From: Phascolarctos cinereus
Lineage: Eukaryota; Chordata; Mammalia; Diprotodontia; Phascolarctidae
Direction: 5' to 3'
Assembly (NCBI RefSeq): GCF_002099425.1
Contig: NW_018344335.1
Location: forward strand, 124,001-188,000
Length of the DNA: 64,000 bases
Below are positions 35,403 through 46,600 of this stretch, piece after piece (the first letter of the stretch is position 1; each line of letters opens with the position of its first letter). The notes under the pieces were generated by a model. The model was not told the DNA's origin and searched no databases. It saw only the letters and a list, made by a program, of their open reading frames with translations. Position numbers and translations under genes: made by a program.

Positions 35403-35679
35403 TTGTTGTTTTTCAGTTATTTCTGACTCTTCAGGACCCCATGAACCATAACACACTTCTGTCCTCCACTGTCTCTTAAAGTCTGCCCAAGGTCATGTTT
35501 GTTGCTTCCCTGACAGTATCTATCCATCTCATCCTCTGCTGTTTCCTTTTCCTTTTGCTTTCAATCTTTCCCAACATCAGGTTCTTTTCCAATGAGTCCT
35601 GCCTTTCATTATGTGGCCAAAGTATTTAAGCTTCAACTTCAGTACTTGTCCTTCCAAGAATAGTCTGAATTAATTTCTT
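35403..35679 (-). mobile_element. BovB/RTE LINE, 3' end (first piece)
   Basis: On the minus strand this is the BovB/RTE 3' region: 'caatctttcccaacatcagg', 'ttttccaatgagtcctgcct', 'gtggccaaagtatttaagct' are antisense landmarks I know from ruminant BovB. The extreme 3' end ('gttatttctgactcttcagg') is the same tail that MAR1 SINEs carry at 34020 and 39943. Confidence 0.8.
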
Positions 35680-35697
35680 TAAATATTAACTGATTTG

Positions 35698-35886
35698 TGA
35701 CTAATATGGAAATATGTTTAATATGATTGTACAGGTATAGCCTATATCAGATTGCATGCCATCTTGGGGAGGGGGAAGGGGAGGAAGGGAGAAAAAAATT
35801 GGAATTCAAAATCTTTTAAAAGTGAATGTTGGAAACTATCTTTACATGTCTTTGGAAAAAATAAAATACTATTAAGTGGGGGGAAA
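35698..35886 (+). mobile_element. L1 3' end inserted into the BovB/RTE LINE
   Basis: 'gactaatatggaaatatgtt', 'ttgcatgccatcttggggag' and 'ataaaatactattaagtggg' are an L1 tail of the same type as 7368-8312. An 18-base direct repeat (35680-35697 and 35887-35904) flanks it perfectly, a textbook L1 target-site duplication. Confidence 0.93.
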
Positions 35887-35904
35887 TAAATATTAACTGA
35901 TTTG

Positions 35905-36470
35905 ATTTCATTACTGTCCAAAGGACCCTCAAAAGTCTTGAAAATTTGAAAATATTGATTCTGCGGTTCTTAGCTTTCCTTGGAGTCCGACTCTCACAGC
36001 CATATATCGCTACTGGAAAAATCATACCTTTGATGATATTGACCTTTGCTGGCAAGGTGATAGGTCTGCTTTTTAGAATGCTGCCCAGATTTGTCATAGG
36101 TTTTCTTCCAAGGAGCAAGCATCTTTTCATTTCATGGCTGCAGTTGCCATCTGCAATAATCTTTGAGTACAAGAATGTAAAATCTGACACTGCTTTTATT
36201 TCTTCTCCCTTTATTTGCCAGGAAGTGATGGGACCAGTGATGTTTGGCTTCAAGTCAGCTTTTACACTCTCCTCTTTCACCCTCATCAAGAAACTTCTAA
36301 ATTCTCCTTCACTTTCTGCCATCAGAGTGGTATTATCTGCATATCTGAGATTATTGATATTTCTCCTGGCTTTTGATTCATCTAGCCTGGCATTTCATAT
36401 GATGTACTCTACTTCTAAGTTAAATAAATAAAGTGATAATATACATCCCCTTTACCTACTTATTTTACAA
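35905..36470 (-). mobile_element. BovB/RTE LINE, reverse transcriptase C-terminal region (second piece)
   Basis: The minus strand carries a long frame with BovB landmarks in order: 'MAESEGEFRSFLMRVKEES' near 36322, 'GPITSWQIKGE', 'SKIIADGNCSHEMKR', 'LLLGRKPMTNLGSILKSR', 'FPVAIYGCESRTPRKAKNRR'. In BovB these lie C-terminal to the reverse transcriptase active site. The 5' half of the LINE is absent. Frame is open for about 125 codons before running into the L1 insert, so decay is limited. Confidence 0.87.
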
Positions 36471-36974
36471 TTCACTGAGTAGGGAGTCAGTCCTACTCAA
36501 CCACAACAGCTCAACAGGGTTGATTATTTTTATCTATTTACTCCTGATGATCTTTGCTATACATATGAAGCCAAACTAAGATTGAATGTCTACAGAAGTA
36601 GTATGTTTACTCTGGAAATATTTAATTAAGCAGAAAATTGAATTGATTTAGATTTCTAGCCTTTGATTTTACTGTATATTTACAGAGGCAATTATGGCTT
36701 TGCTATCTTTTATACTCAGAGCTCTCTTAATCTTTTAATTTTTACATGTGTGAATACATAACACAAAGTAACACCATCAAATATTTGTTTTAGGTTTCTC
36801 CCAGCTCTTATACACACACAAATACAAAGAACTACTTTACCTATTAGAAACACTCACTATGAATTTGACTTTTCCTTTCTCAATTTGCACACCAGGGAGA
36901 TGAATCAGACACCTACCTGTTGTACAGAACTATCATAAGGTTAATTTCTCCATCAAAAGTAAAATGCCAGTGAA
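36471..36974. other. No recognised feature
   Basis: Anonymous AT-rich spacer between two LINEs. Confidence 0.5.
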
Positions 36975-39175
36975 GTTGAAAGAGATGTAGGAGTCTTGGC
37001 TCAGTAAAAAGGCAGATGAAATTCACTTTTACGCTGATAGTAACAATCCAAAGCGTTTTTATGATGTCTTGAAGGCTATTGATAGGGCTAGTGACCTATG
37101 ATGCTTCTCAACTACTCACTGATGGAGTCACATTGATCAGCAATAATGACAAGATCCAGGAGAGATGGATAGAATACTTTCATAATGTTCTCAACAGACT
37201 GTCATAAACCAGTGCTGAAGCCTTTAACCATATACCTCAGGATGAAGTCAGTCCCTCTGTAACTGAATTTCCAACTGAAGAAGAGGTTTGGAATGCCATT
37301 TGGCTCCTCTCCTGTGGCAAAGCTCCTGGCGCTGACTCTATTCCACCTGAGGTTTACAAGGCAGGGGGTCCACTGCTCATGCAAAAGCTGACTGAAATCT
37401 TTTGGGTTATATGGCAAGAGTTCAAGAATACCTCCATTGTCCATTTCTATAAAGGAGAAGGAAATAGTTTTTCCTGTGACAATCACATAGGGGGTCTCTC
37501 TTTTAGTCATTGTGGGCAAGATTCTTGCCAGAGTCCTCTTTAATAGCTGACCTTTAATCTGGAAGATGGTCATCTACCCAAGAACCAGTCTGACTTCAGA
37601 AAGGGCCAAGGAATGTTTGATATGGTGTTTGCTGCCCAACAATTCCAGAACAAATACCAGGAGCAGAACAGAGGTCTGTATACAACATTCCTTCATCTGA
37701 CCAAGGTCTTTGGTACCATCAGTCGTCAGGACTTATAGAGGATAATGGTGTAATTTGATTGCTCAGAGAAGTTCATCAGTATTATAGGTCAGTTTCATGA
37801 TGGCATGCTTGCATGCGTTCTGGATAATGGACAATGCTCTCACACTTTTCCAGTCACCAAAGGAGTGAAGAAGGCTGTGTGCTTGCTCCCATGCTTTTTA
37901 ACATGATGTTTTCAGTGACCTTGCCAGATACCTTCAACGAGGACAAAAATGGCATCAGGGTCAGCTACTCCACTTATGATAAATTATTTAGCTTGATTTC
38001 ATTTATTTATTTTTAGGCAATTGGGGTTAAGTGACTTGCCCAGGGTCACACAGCTAGTAAGTGTCAAGTGTTTGGTCTGAGGCCAGATTTGAACTCAGGT
38101 CCTCCTGACTTCAGGGCTGGTGCTCTACCCACTGCACCACCTAGCTGCCCTGAAATTATTTAACTTGAAAAGGCTACAAGCCAAGACTAAAGTGGGAGGA
38201 GAGTTGGTACATGATTTTTTTTGTTCACAGATGATTGTGCATTCAATGCAATCTCTGAGGCTGCGATAGAATAAAGTCTGGATCAATTCTCTGCTGTTTG
38301 TGCTAACTTTGGCCTAACAATCAACACCAAGAAAATGCAGGTTCACTTGTTAGCATCACGCCATCCATATGTGGAACCATCAGTTACAGCAAATGGAGAA
38401 ATCTCAAATATATTGACTTACCTTGACAGTATACTTTCCAGGAATGTACACATAGAAGATGAGGTTGATGCAGGCATTGCCAAAAATAGCTCAGTATTTG
38501 GGATGCTCCAAAGGAAAATGTGAAAGAGAAGAGGTAGACTGCCTACCAGACTGAAGGTCTACAGAGCTGCTGTGCTGACGTCATCATTGTATGTCTGTGA
38601 AACTTGGAACACTATACCAGCACCATGCCAGGAAATTGAATCATTTCCATTTGAATTGTCTTAGGAAGATGCTGGAGATCACCCAGCAAGGTAAGGTACT
38701 AGACATTGAGGTCCTTTATTGAGCTAAACTGCCAAGCATCTAAATTCTACTGCAGAAAGCATTGGGCTGGCCACATTGTTTGAATGCCAAACATAAATTT
38801 GCCTAAAAGATTATTTTACAAAGAACTCCCACGAGACAAGTGCTCACCTGGAGGTCAGAAGAAGCAATATAAGGATACTCTCTGAAGAACTCCGGAATCA
38901 ATTTTGAGACATGGGAGACACTGGCACAGGACTGAACACCATGGTGTGCCCACATCAAAGAAAGTGCTCTACGAGCAAAGCAGAATTGCAGTAGCTGCAA
39001 AGAAAAGTGAAATGCACAAATTTAGAGACAGTTCCACTCCGAATGTTCATACAGAGTATTTGTGCCTGACCTGTGACAGAGCCTTCCAAACTCATGTTGG
39101 CCTGACCCCAACAGAGTGATGTCATTTTGGTCCTCTTCAAGTATGGAGGACAGCAACCCAACCAACCAAGGTGAA
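36975..39175 (+). mobile_element. APE-type LINE remnant with zinc-finger-like C-terminus (RTE-like or related; clade uncertain)
   Basis: Decayed plus-strand reverse transcriptase in order: 'EEVWNAIWLLSCGKAPGAD' and 'IPPEVYKAGG' (37280-37370), 'GVKKGCVLAPMLFNMMFS' (37865-37915), the active-site region read as LFTDDCAF where FADD is usual (38220-38250), 'LTINTKKMQV' and 'LTYLDSILSR', 'TRLKVYRAAVLTS..YVCETW', and a C-terminal 'CLTCDRAFQTHVGL' like the C2H2 finger these elements carry. Several frameshifts and stops; no endonuclease domain. A SINE at 37996-38152 splits it. Its 3' end, 'gtgatgtcattttggtcctc' then 'ggaggacagcaaccc', is shared with a SINE family (48135, 56675, 58893). Confidence 0.8.
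37996..38152 (-). repeat. tRNA-derived marsupial SINE (WSINE1-like) inside a LINE
   Basis: Antisense copy: 'gttaagtgacttgcccaggg', 'gatttgaactcaggtcctcc', 'ccacctagctgccc'. A 15-base direct repeat with one mismatch flanks it (37981-37995 and 38153-38167). Confidence 0.93.
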
Positions 39176-39254
39176 GTTAATTTTCAGATGACCCTAAAGT
39201 TTATTAGGCTTCGAGTCCATATGTATCTATATCTATATTATATATATGGAGATA

Positions 39255-39425
39255 AAATTTCAGAAATGAAAAGAACCCTAGAGAGCAGCTAGTCCAAACT
39301 TCTCATTTTATAGATGAAGAAGAATGAAAAGACATTGTCTAAGGTCACACACACACAATTAATTCTTGACAGAACCAGGACTAGAACCGAGAGCTTCTGA
39401 TTGCCAAGTTAGTATACATTCCACT
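39255..39425 (-). repeat. MIR3-like SINE
   Basis: 'agaaccctagagagcagcta', 'tctcattttatagatgaaga', 'aggactagaaccgagagctt' in antisense MIR3 order. Confidence 0.7.
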
Positions 39426-39859
39426 TCATCAAAATTATTCTCTTCAAATAATTTCAACTCATTCCCCCAGATGCTAGTTGATAACTAACTTTAATTAAAG
39501 GAGCTCAGCCAAAAGTGCCAATAAAATGTTGGGAATCGTAAGATGTTCAAGCTGTAAGTGACTTCAGGGTAAAAGGAGAATTTGCATTTTAGTAGATGAT
39601 TCTTTATGAATGGAAAGCTGGGAAAAGGAATAAATTTCTAGTGGTCACTTTTCACCTACGATAGGTTCTTGGGAAGATATTCCTGGTAAATGACACCATG
39701 TACCTACAAGTGCTTACTCAAAAAGCCAGCCCTGGGTGTGAGGATAACATCACATAAAAATTCCACCTAGGAAGTAGCCTTTTCCTTCTAGTTGAGAAAC
39801 TAGGAAGAAGAAAAGGGAAAGAATCTCTCCATCAACTTGGGTGCAAATCAGGGTGTTGA

Positions 39860-40340
39860 ATGGATGAATGAAAAATGAATAAACGAATAAAAAATATTTA
39901 AAGCCTTACTATGTTCCAAGCACTGTGCTAAGCTCTTGTAATTTCTTATTGTTCAGTAGTTTCAGTTATGTTATTCTTTGTGACCCCATTTTGGGTTTTC
40001 TTGGCAAAGATACTGGAGTGGTTTGCCATTTCCTTCTCCAGCCAATTTTACAGATGAGGAAACCGAGGCAAATAGGGTTAAGTGACTTGCCTAGGGTCAC
40101 CCAGATAATAAGTGTCTGAAGCTAGATTTGAACTCAGGTCTTCCTGGTTCCAGAGCTGGCACTTTATCCATTGTACTACCTAGCAACCAAGTTCTTATAA
40201 TACAAATACAAAAACAAAGACAGCCCTTACCTTCAATCAGTTTACATTCTGTTGGAGGAAACATCATACAAAGGCAAGTGGCCAGGGACTGGGCACTTTG
40301 GTCCAGAAAGTTACAGGTTGGAACCATAGAGAGGTAGACT
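39860..40340 (-). repeat. L2-type 3' end split by a MAR1 SINE
   Basis: 'cttactatgttccaagcact' and 'gtgctaagctcttgta' on the left continue as 'acaaatacaaaaacaaagac', 'tcagtttacattctgttgga' on the right; MAR1 sits between. Confidence 0.7.
39943..40188 (-). repeat. MAR1-type SINE, full length, with target-site duplication
   Basis: 'attctttgtgaccccatttt', 'ggagtggtttgccatttcct', 'gacttgcctagggtcaccca', 'gtactacctagca'. The flanking 13-base repeats (39930-39942 and 40189-40201) differ at two positions. Confidence 0.92.
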
Positions 40341-41269
40341 GGCATGCCCCATCCAGGAACAGTGACAGAGACAATGAAACAAGGTTCCTGGCTTTTTGGG
40401 AGAGACTAGAGGGAGGAAGAATATAGGTAATTGGCCTGTGGAGGATATGATCAGAGATGAAGAGGTAATATTGTTACTAAACTCCTATGCTCTAAATGAC
40501 TAACTAATGTGGAGTGATTCAATTACGCAATAAAAAGGATATTGATAGAAACAACGTATTATTTTAAAACAACAATGAATTATACTTTGGATTATTTTTC
40601 ATAGATCTTAGATTAGAGCTAAGAGGGACCTTAGAGATGATTTTGTCCTCTCTCATTTATATTGGAAGAAATATTATTATCATCCTCTATTTTCCTTTGA
40701 GGACAGGTAAATTCTAGGCGGTGCATTTCTGAGCAGAAATTTCATCTTCTATGATTTAAATATTTCATTTTTATCAGAGATGTTAAAAACCACACAAAGA
40801 CAAACAATACCTTCACTTCACCAAATGTGCAAATACTCAGATCCAGATTAATGATTTATAATGCTAATTATACCTAATGGAGGAGAGTCAAAGGTTGATT
40901 TTGTTCATGATGGCTGACCTTTGAATAATTCAGAGCATATTATTTTGCCAGAAGCAATATCTACATTTTCATAAAAGTCCAGATAAAAAGTGGGCAAAAA
41001 AGTAAGTGATCTCAGGAGTTTTTCTTTAAATTGTGACAATTTATAGATACTTAGATGAGTGAATATTTTCCTTTTCTTCTTGGTGTTTTGATGTGATAGA
41101 CATGGGAAAAGGTGGAGATCAAGGAAGGACAATTCTATCCTCCTTCCATGACACATTGCCTGGTGCTCAAAGGTGCTGAGCTAGGTGGAGTATGGATCTG
41201 ACCAAGTGGGGAAACTTTTAGGTTTCCATGCTCTTATCTTCCTCCTCCACTCTTTGGGAGAAGAGATGA
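40341..41269. other. Mostly anonymous; MIR3 scrap and an unnamed shared repeat
   Basis: A partial antisense MIR3 is at 40598-40690 ('gctaagagggaccttagaga'). The stretch 41125-41195 recurs in diverged form at 43138-43212 and its family is unknown to me. No gene. Confidence 0.5.
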
Positions 41270-41460
41270 CTTGGAGCGCAATGAGCAGAGAGTTGAGTTT
41301 GCATCCTGGGTAATGTCACAGGACTACTTGTTTGGCCTTGGGCGAAATACTTAATCTGTCTGGGACTCCCCTTTCCTTTTCTATAAAATAAAAGAATTAG
41401 GCAAAATGACCTCTAAGATCACTTTGAGTTGCAAATCTACCCTGTGTTGACTTTCTTTAA
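41270..41460 (+). repeat. MIR3-like SINE
   Basis: 'tttggccttgggcgaaatac', 'gaattaggcaaaatgacctc', 'taagatcactttgagttgc' follow MIR3. A weak L3/CR1-like 3' segment follows at 41475-41655. Confidence 0.65.
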
Positions 41461-41689
41461 GAAGCATGTTAGAATTCAATCTAAAATATTACTCTGTCCT
41501 TGTAAAGAAAACATATTCATTCACACCTGGAATGCTGACTGCCATGACCGTCCTGATGCCTCAAGAAAAAGATAATGAAGATGGAAAAGATCCAGAAAAG
41601 GGCAATTTGATGATACAAGAGGACAGGGAACCTACCATAGGATGGCATTATAAATAATCATGTTGTTTTCATCCGTGAAAAATGATAGG

Positions 41690-41845
41690 ATTTAGAGTGG
41701 GAAGGAAGGGATTGTAGAGATCAATTAATTTAATGACCCTTTCATTTTACAGATTTAGGAAACTGAGGCCCAGAAAAGCTGTGACTTGTCCAGCAGGAAT
41801 AAAATTCCAGTCTGGGTCATCTGACTCCATACCATGTTGCCTCAG
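41690..41845 (-). repeat. MIR3-like SINE
   Basis: 'gggattgtagagatcaatta', 'ttttacagatttaggaaact', 'gaggcccagaaaagctgtga'. Confidence 0.7.
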
Positions 41846-42179
41846 AGAGGACCGGGTCAAAATTATTCTATTTGTGGTGGTTACAGACAGGATGAACACA
41901 GACTTGTATGTCAGATCTCAGAATGCCAGAACTCTATAGGGTCTCTTAAATTTTTAAACACAGTATATTGTAGACAAATAAAAGGAACTACAATTTCATA
42001 TAGGAAGCAAGAAGTTTCTGGAGCTTATTTTCTCAGAAGAAACTACAGGCTAAAAACACAAAAACTGAAAAAAAGAAAAAAGTCTTATGTAACAACAACA
42101 CCAATAATACAAATCAGTGTAATGAGGAAAACAAGAAAAGCTGTCTACTGGGGGGGAGGGGGGCAACAGGGTACTTTTG

Positions 42180-42900
42180 AGCCAATTACCTGTGATGAGG
42201 GCCTGATATCAAAAATATGCAGAGAACTAACAAAGAAATAAAACCAAGTATTTATAAACAAACAATTCTCAAAAGAAGAATTGCAAACTATTAATAGCTA
42301 TATGAAAGATTGCTTCAAATAAACAATACCAAAATAAATTCAAATAAAACTATACAAAGGGTACACAGCCAGGTGGGACAGTAGATAGAGCACCAGCTCT
42401 GGAGTCAGGAGGACCTGAGTTCAAATTAGGCCTCAGACACATAACACTTACTAGCTGTGTGACTCCGGGCAAGTCACTTAACCCCAATTGCCTCACAAAA
42501 CAAAAACTATACAAAGGTTGCATCTCATACCCATCAAACTGGCAAAGGTGACAAATATTGGAATAACTATTATTGATTTGAACAAAAACAAGCACACTGT
42601 TAGTGAATCTAGTTATTTCGAAAAAGCAATTTGGAATTACATTTTAAAAGTGACATAAATTGTCCAAACAGGAGATCCTGTTGCTAGGTATATATTCCAA
42701 TGGAATTAAAGAAAGATCCTATATGCACCAAAATATTTGTTGCAGCACTTTTTGTGATAGCAAAGCACTGGGGGTGGGGGTGGGGATGGGGAATAGTCTC
42801 CATGGACTAGGAAATAACTAAATTGCGGTACAATGGACATAATTGCTTTATTACTGTATTGTAAAAATGAATATGAAAAATATTTAAAAGCATGGGAAGG
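42180..42900 (+). mobile_element. Old L1 3' UTR split by a SINE
   Basis: 'gagggcctgatatcaaaaat', 'aattgcaaactattaatagc', then after the SINE 'tcatacccatcaaactggca', 'gttgcagcactttttgtgat', 'gtaaaaatgaatatg'. The order is that of an L1 3' UTR, diverged. The polypurine tract at 42765-42795 is typical. Confidence 0.75.
42361..42502 (+). repeat. tRNA-derived marsupial SINE (WSINE1-like) with target-site duplication
   Basis: 'caggtgggacagtagataga', 'acttactagctgtgtgactc', 'ttaaccccaattgcctcac'. The perfect 15-base repeat AAAACTATACAAAGG lies on both sides (42346-42360 and 42503-42517). Confidence 0.93.
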
Positions 42901-42904
42901 ACAA

Positions 42905-43050
42905 ATGAATGAAAGAAGCATGTATTAAAAGTGTACTCTATACCAGGTACTTTTCTAAGTGCTAGGGATAAAAATATTATTTTTTTTTTAAAGTAAGCTA
43001 ATCCCTACCATCAAGGAACCTACTACATTCTAATAGGGGAAGACAACACA
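42905..43050 (-). repeat. L2-type 3' end
   Basis: 'taccaggtacttttctaagt', 'gctagggataaaaatatt', 'aaggaacctactacattcta' in antisense order. Confidence 0.65.
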
Positions 43051-43966
43051 TAGCTGGTATTGTAGGGCAGAGAACAGTGTTTTGAAGACGAAGTATTTGC
43101 AATATAGACCCCCTACCTGTTAGGGCTGGTGTTAGAATGAACAATTCTGCCTTCCTTCTACGATTTATTTCTGGTGCTCAAAGGCAGAGTACTGAGTTAG
43201 ATGGATCCTGGCTCTAATCTAAAACAATAATTCTAGTGCTTTCACATTCCTTTGAGTCTCCTCTCATCCAAATGAGAAGAGTGGGCAATTACCTGGGTTT
43301 ATGACTTTGATATTGTGCGAACAAGAGAGAAGAAGGAGCGGGGCATGTCAGTTTGGAGACTTCCCATGACATGCCCTGGGACAGTGAATGTTCCAATTTG
43401 TCTAGAACAGAGGATTTTGGTAGGGGAATGAGGCTTGTGCTGAGAAATTGTGGTCATAGGCCTAGGAGACTAAGTACGTAGGTTATTGCTGTCCCCAGCA
43501 TGCAGGTCATGGCTCCACTCCTTATCTCTCACTGCTCTAAGAGGAATAGGTGATGAAGGGAATGATTGCTTATATAGGCTTTTCCACAGGAGGAATCTAT
43601 GGGTGCCAAGAAACAAGAAGGCTGCTGATTTGAGTGGCTAACAGATAAAGTGCCCAGCTGGCATTTTTTGGTATAGAATGAGTAGGAGTCTGTTAAGTGG
43701 AGTGAGCAGATTGTTTTCTGGGTGCTGGAGGAGGTGGATGGAGGTTGCAAGTGTGCATTGGCTGCAATTCCTGATGCTTTGGTCAAATATTCTCTCTTTT
43801 GTTCTAATTGTGGTATGAGCAGTGATGATGTTGAGTGGTAGAGGTGGTGGGGGTGATGGTGGAGGGGGTGTTCTCACCTGTCTGTATTGTGCTTGGTCCT
43901 TGGTTTTGGCTACTTCGATAGCCCTAAGCAGTGTACATAGCCATAAAGTTAGATCGAGTAGCTATC
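43051..43966. other. No recognised gene
   Basis: Anonymous. 43138-43212 shares an unnamed repeat with 41125-41195. Purine-rich GGTGG runs at about 43830-43870. Confidence 0.45.
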
Positions 43967-43983
43967 TGAATGTTATTTTCTTT

Positions 43984-43993
43984 TTATTAATTA

Positions 43994-44024
<31 letters not shown>

Positions 44025-44939
44025 AATTAATTTTTAGTTTTCCACATTCTCTTTTATAAGATTTTGAGTTCTAAATCCTTACCACTCCACCCCCCCCAAG
44101 ATGGCATGCAATTTGATATAGGCTATACAAGTACAATCACATTAAATGTTTTCCACATTAATCATGTTGTGAAAGAAGAATCAGAACAAAAGGGAAAAAA
44201 CATGAGAAAGAAAAAACAAAAAACAACCACAAAAAAGAGAAAATGGTGTGCTTTGATCTGCATTCAGACTCCATTTTTCTTTCTCTGGCTGTGGATAGCA
44301 TTTTCCTTCATGAGGTTTTTGAATTGTTTTAGATCATTGCATTGCTGAGAAGAGCTAATTTTATCAAAGTTGGTCATCCCACAGTGTTGCTGTTACTGTG
44401 TACAGTGTTTTCTTGGTTCTGCTCACTTAACTCAGCATCAGTTCATGCAAGTCTTTCCAGGTTTCTTTGAAGTCTGCCTGCTCACCATTTCTTACGGAAA
44501 ATTAGTATTCCATTACATTCATATACCACAACTTGTTCAACCATTCCTCAACTGACGGGCATCCCCTCAATTTCCAATTCTTTGTCACCACAAAAACAGC
44601 TGCTATAAATATTTTTGTACATGTGGGTCCTTTCCCCTTTTTTATGATCTCTTTGGGATACAGACATAGAATTGCTGGATCAAAGTATTGCTGGATCAAA
44701 AGATATGCACAGTTTTATAGCCCTTGTGCAGAGTTCCAAATTGTTTTCCAGTATGGATGGATCAGTTCACAACTCCACCAACAATGCATTAGCGTTCCAC
44801 TTTTCTCACATCTTCTCCAGCATTTATCATTTTCCTGTTTTGTCATGTTAGTCAATCTGATAGGTGTGATGGGGTACCTCTAGTTATTTAGATCTGACTT
44901 TATTTGGGTGAAAAGTGTTTTTGTAATTGTGTTCATGTA
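43984..44939 (-). mobile_element. L1 3' end, 5'-truncated, with target-site duplication
   Basis: Antisense L1 tail beginning with a TTGA-rich tract and 'ttttagttttccacattctc', then 'aacttgttcaaccattcctc', 'ccaattctttgtcaccacaa', 'gttttatagcccttgtgcag', 'ctccaccaacaatgcattag'. A 17-base direct repeat with one mismatch flanks it (43967-43983 and 44940-44956), so the 956-base insert is complete for a truncated L1. An internal 15-base tandem ('attgctggatcaaag') is at 44670-44700. Confidence 0.93.
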
Positions 44940-44956
44940 TGAATGCTATTTTCTTT

Positions 44957-45584
44957 GCTCGTTGCTGTCATACCCTGTTCTAATGAAGCAGGACATCCAC
45001 CTGCCAGAGATTAAGCAATGCTGGTGTGAGGATGAGCAATCTTTCCTGAAGTGTAGAGGAAGGTGGGTCTAGACTATGAGCTTAACAAACATAAACTAAA
45101 AAGCTAGGCCAGGTTGTCTTTGCAATACTGAAATCCAAGGAGCTGGAACAAGTGACAAAAAAAACAGTTGTAAGAGCAGAGATTCATACCAGGAGTTCAA
45201 TAACAGGTCAGAAAGAAAGGAGGGTACACCTAATACTTCCCTTTTTGACATCTCCCCAATTCCCCAATTCTGCAAATTTCCCCTAAATTTGCAAATTAGG
45301 AATAATTTGCCCTTCCTAATCTTCCTAACCTTATTAAAATTAAAATCTGCTCCTAGAAAGAATGTATAAATTAATTCACACTGATGTATTAAAGACAAAT
45401 ACTTAATCTTTTCATTGCGTGATTATTGTGAATGCCCTTAATATCAGTAAATTTTGTAGAAAACTACAGAGTAGGAAAGAGAAGTAATGGATTTACCCCT
45501 TTGAGGATTATTTGCATTTTGATAAGAAACGCAAACTTTAGACTAAATCACTAACTGAGATTTCTGTCAATATTATATCTATGT
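44957..45584. other. No recognised feature
   Basis: Anonymous flank. Confidence 0.5.
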
Positions 45585-45830
45585 AACACTTTAAAGTTTA
45601 CAACAACGCACTTTCCTCACAGAAACCCTAGGAGAGAAGAAGATAGTGGAAGTGTTACTATCCCTGTTTTGCAAGCCAGAAAACTAAGTCTCAAAGAAGT
45701 AACCTGACCACGATGGTGTGAATAGTTGATTCTGAGGGCAGTGCTATTTCAAATATACAATGTTACCTGCAATGATAGCACACCTTTATATAGCCACTTT
45801 AAGGTTTACAAAAACATTAATTATACAACA
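45585..45830 (-). repeat. Two CORE-SINE (MIR-type) remnants
   Basis: 'cactttaaagtttacaacaa' with 'cctgttttgcaagccagaaa' is one antisense copy; 'tatatagccactttaaggtt' starts a second. Confidence 0.65.
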
Positions 45831-45938
45831 GGTGGAGTTGACATGTTTTGGAGGGAGACAGGTGTGACTTCACTCCACTCCTGAAATCATTCCATCCCCC
45901 ATAAAGCTGAGCCAGTTCATAGCAAAGCAATTTTAGAT

Positions 45939-46142
45939 CAGAGTTTTCTTAGCTAGGTCTGTGGATAGATTTCAAGAGGTCCATGAACTTGGAAGGGAAT
46001 AAAATTATATCTTTATTTTTACTAGCCTTTAACCGAATTCCTTCAATTATGAAAAACCTAAAGCATTATTCTAAGAAGGGACTCATAGGCTTTACCCAGC
46101 AGCTAGTGAGGTCTAAGCCACTGAAAAGATCAGGAATCCCTC
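45939..46142. mobile_element. hAT-type non-autonomous DNA transposon
   Basis: The ends 'cagagttttcttagctaggt' and 'aaaagatcaggaatccct' are inverted relatives of a CAGGGTTCTTAACC terminal repeat. The body ('taaagcattattctaagaag', 'ggactcataggctttaccca') matches the copy at 22958. Confidence 0.68.
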
Positions 46143-46266
46143 ATCTAGATGAAACATCACTTTATCTTGAACAGGATGAGGCCTACCCACATTTCAGAGA
46201 CTGCTGATACAGATTGAAAGAGACTTTTGACATATAGTTCCACCCCTCATTTTGCAGATGAAGAAA

Positions 46267-46600
46267 GGTTGATAATAGCTGACATTTACATAAGCCTTTA
46301 AAGTCTGCAAGGGATTTTATGTATATAATCTAATTTGATCTTCCTAACAGCCCTGTGAGGTAGGTACTGCAGGTAAAATTATCCCCATTTAATAGACAAG
46401 GAAACTGAGACTCAGAGTAGTAGTCTACTTGCAGTGGTAGAATTTGGACGCAGGTCTTCCTAACTATAAATCTAAGACCCTATACACTACACTAAGGAAA
46501 TGAAATCCAAGTAAAAGTGAGGAGCCCAGGGTCATATGGCTAGTTAGTGGCAGAGCTGGGTTTATAGCCCAAGTAACCTGGTTTATAGGCCAGTGATCAT
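46267..46600 (-). repeat. CORE-SINE followed by a second MIR fragment
   Basis: 'gataatagctgacatttaca', 'atttgatcttcctaacagcc', 'gacaaggaaactgagactca' is one antisense copy to 46492; 'cagggtcatatggctagtta' and 'gtggcagagctgggtttata' are a second MIR (46510-46600). Confidence 0.75.

Noticed and set aside
35816-36322. A 168-residue host protein
   Set aside because: It is the C-terminal region of a BovB/RTE LINE whose frame runs on into a nested L1 tail.
41834-42241. A 135-codon open frame
   Set aside because: Low-complexity, Lys-rich, overlapping MIR3 and old L1 sequence; no family resemblance.
43051-43966. A second solo LTR
   Set aside because: No TG...CA ends or flanking duplication could be found, so the class stays open.
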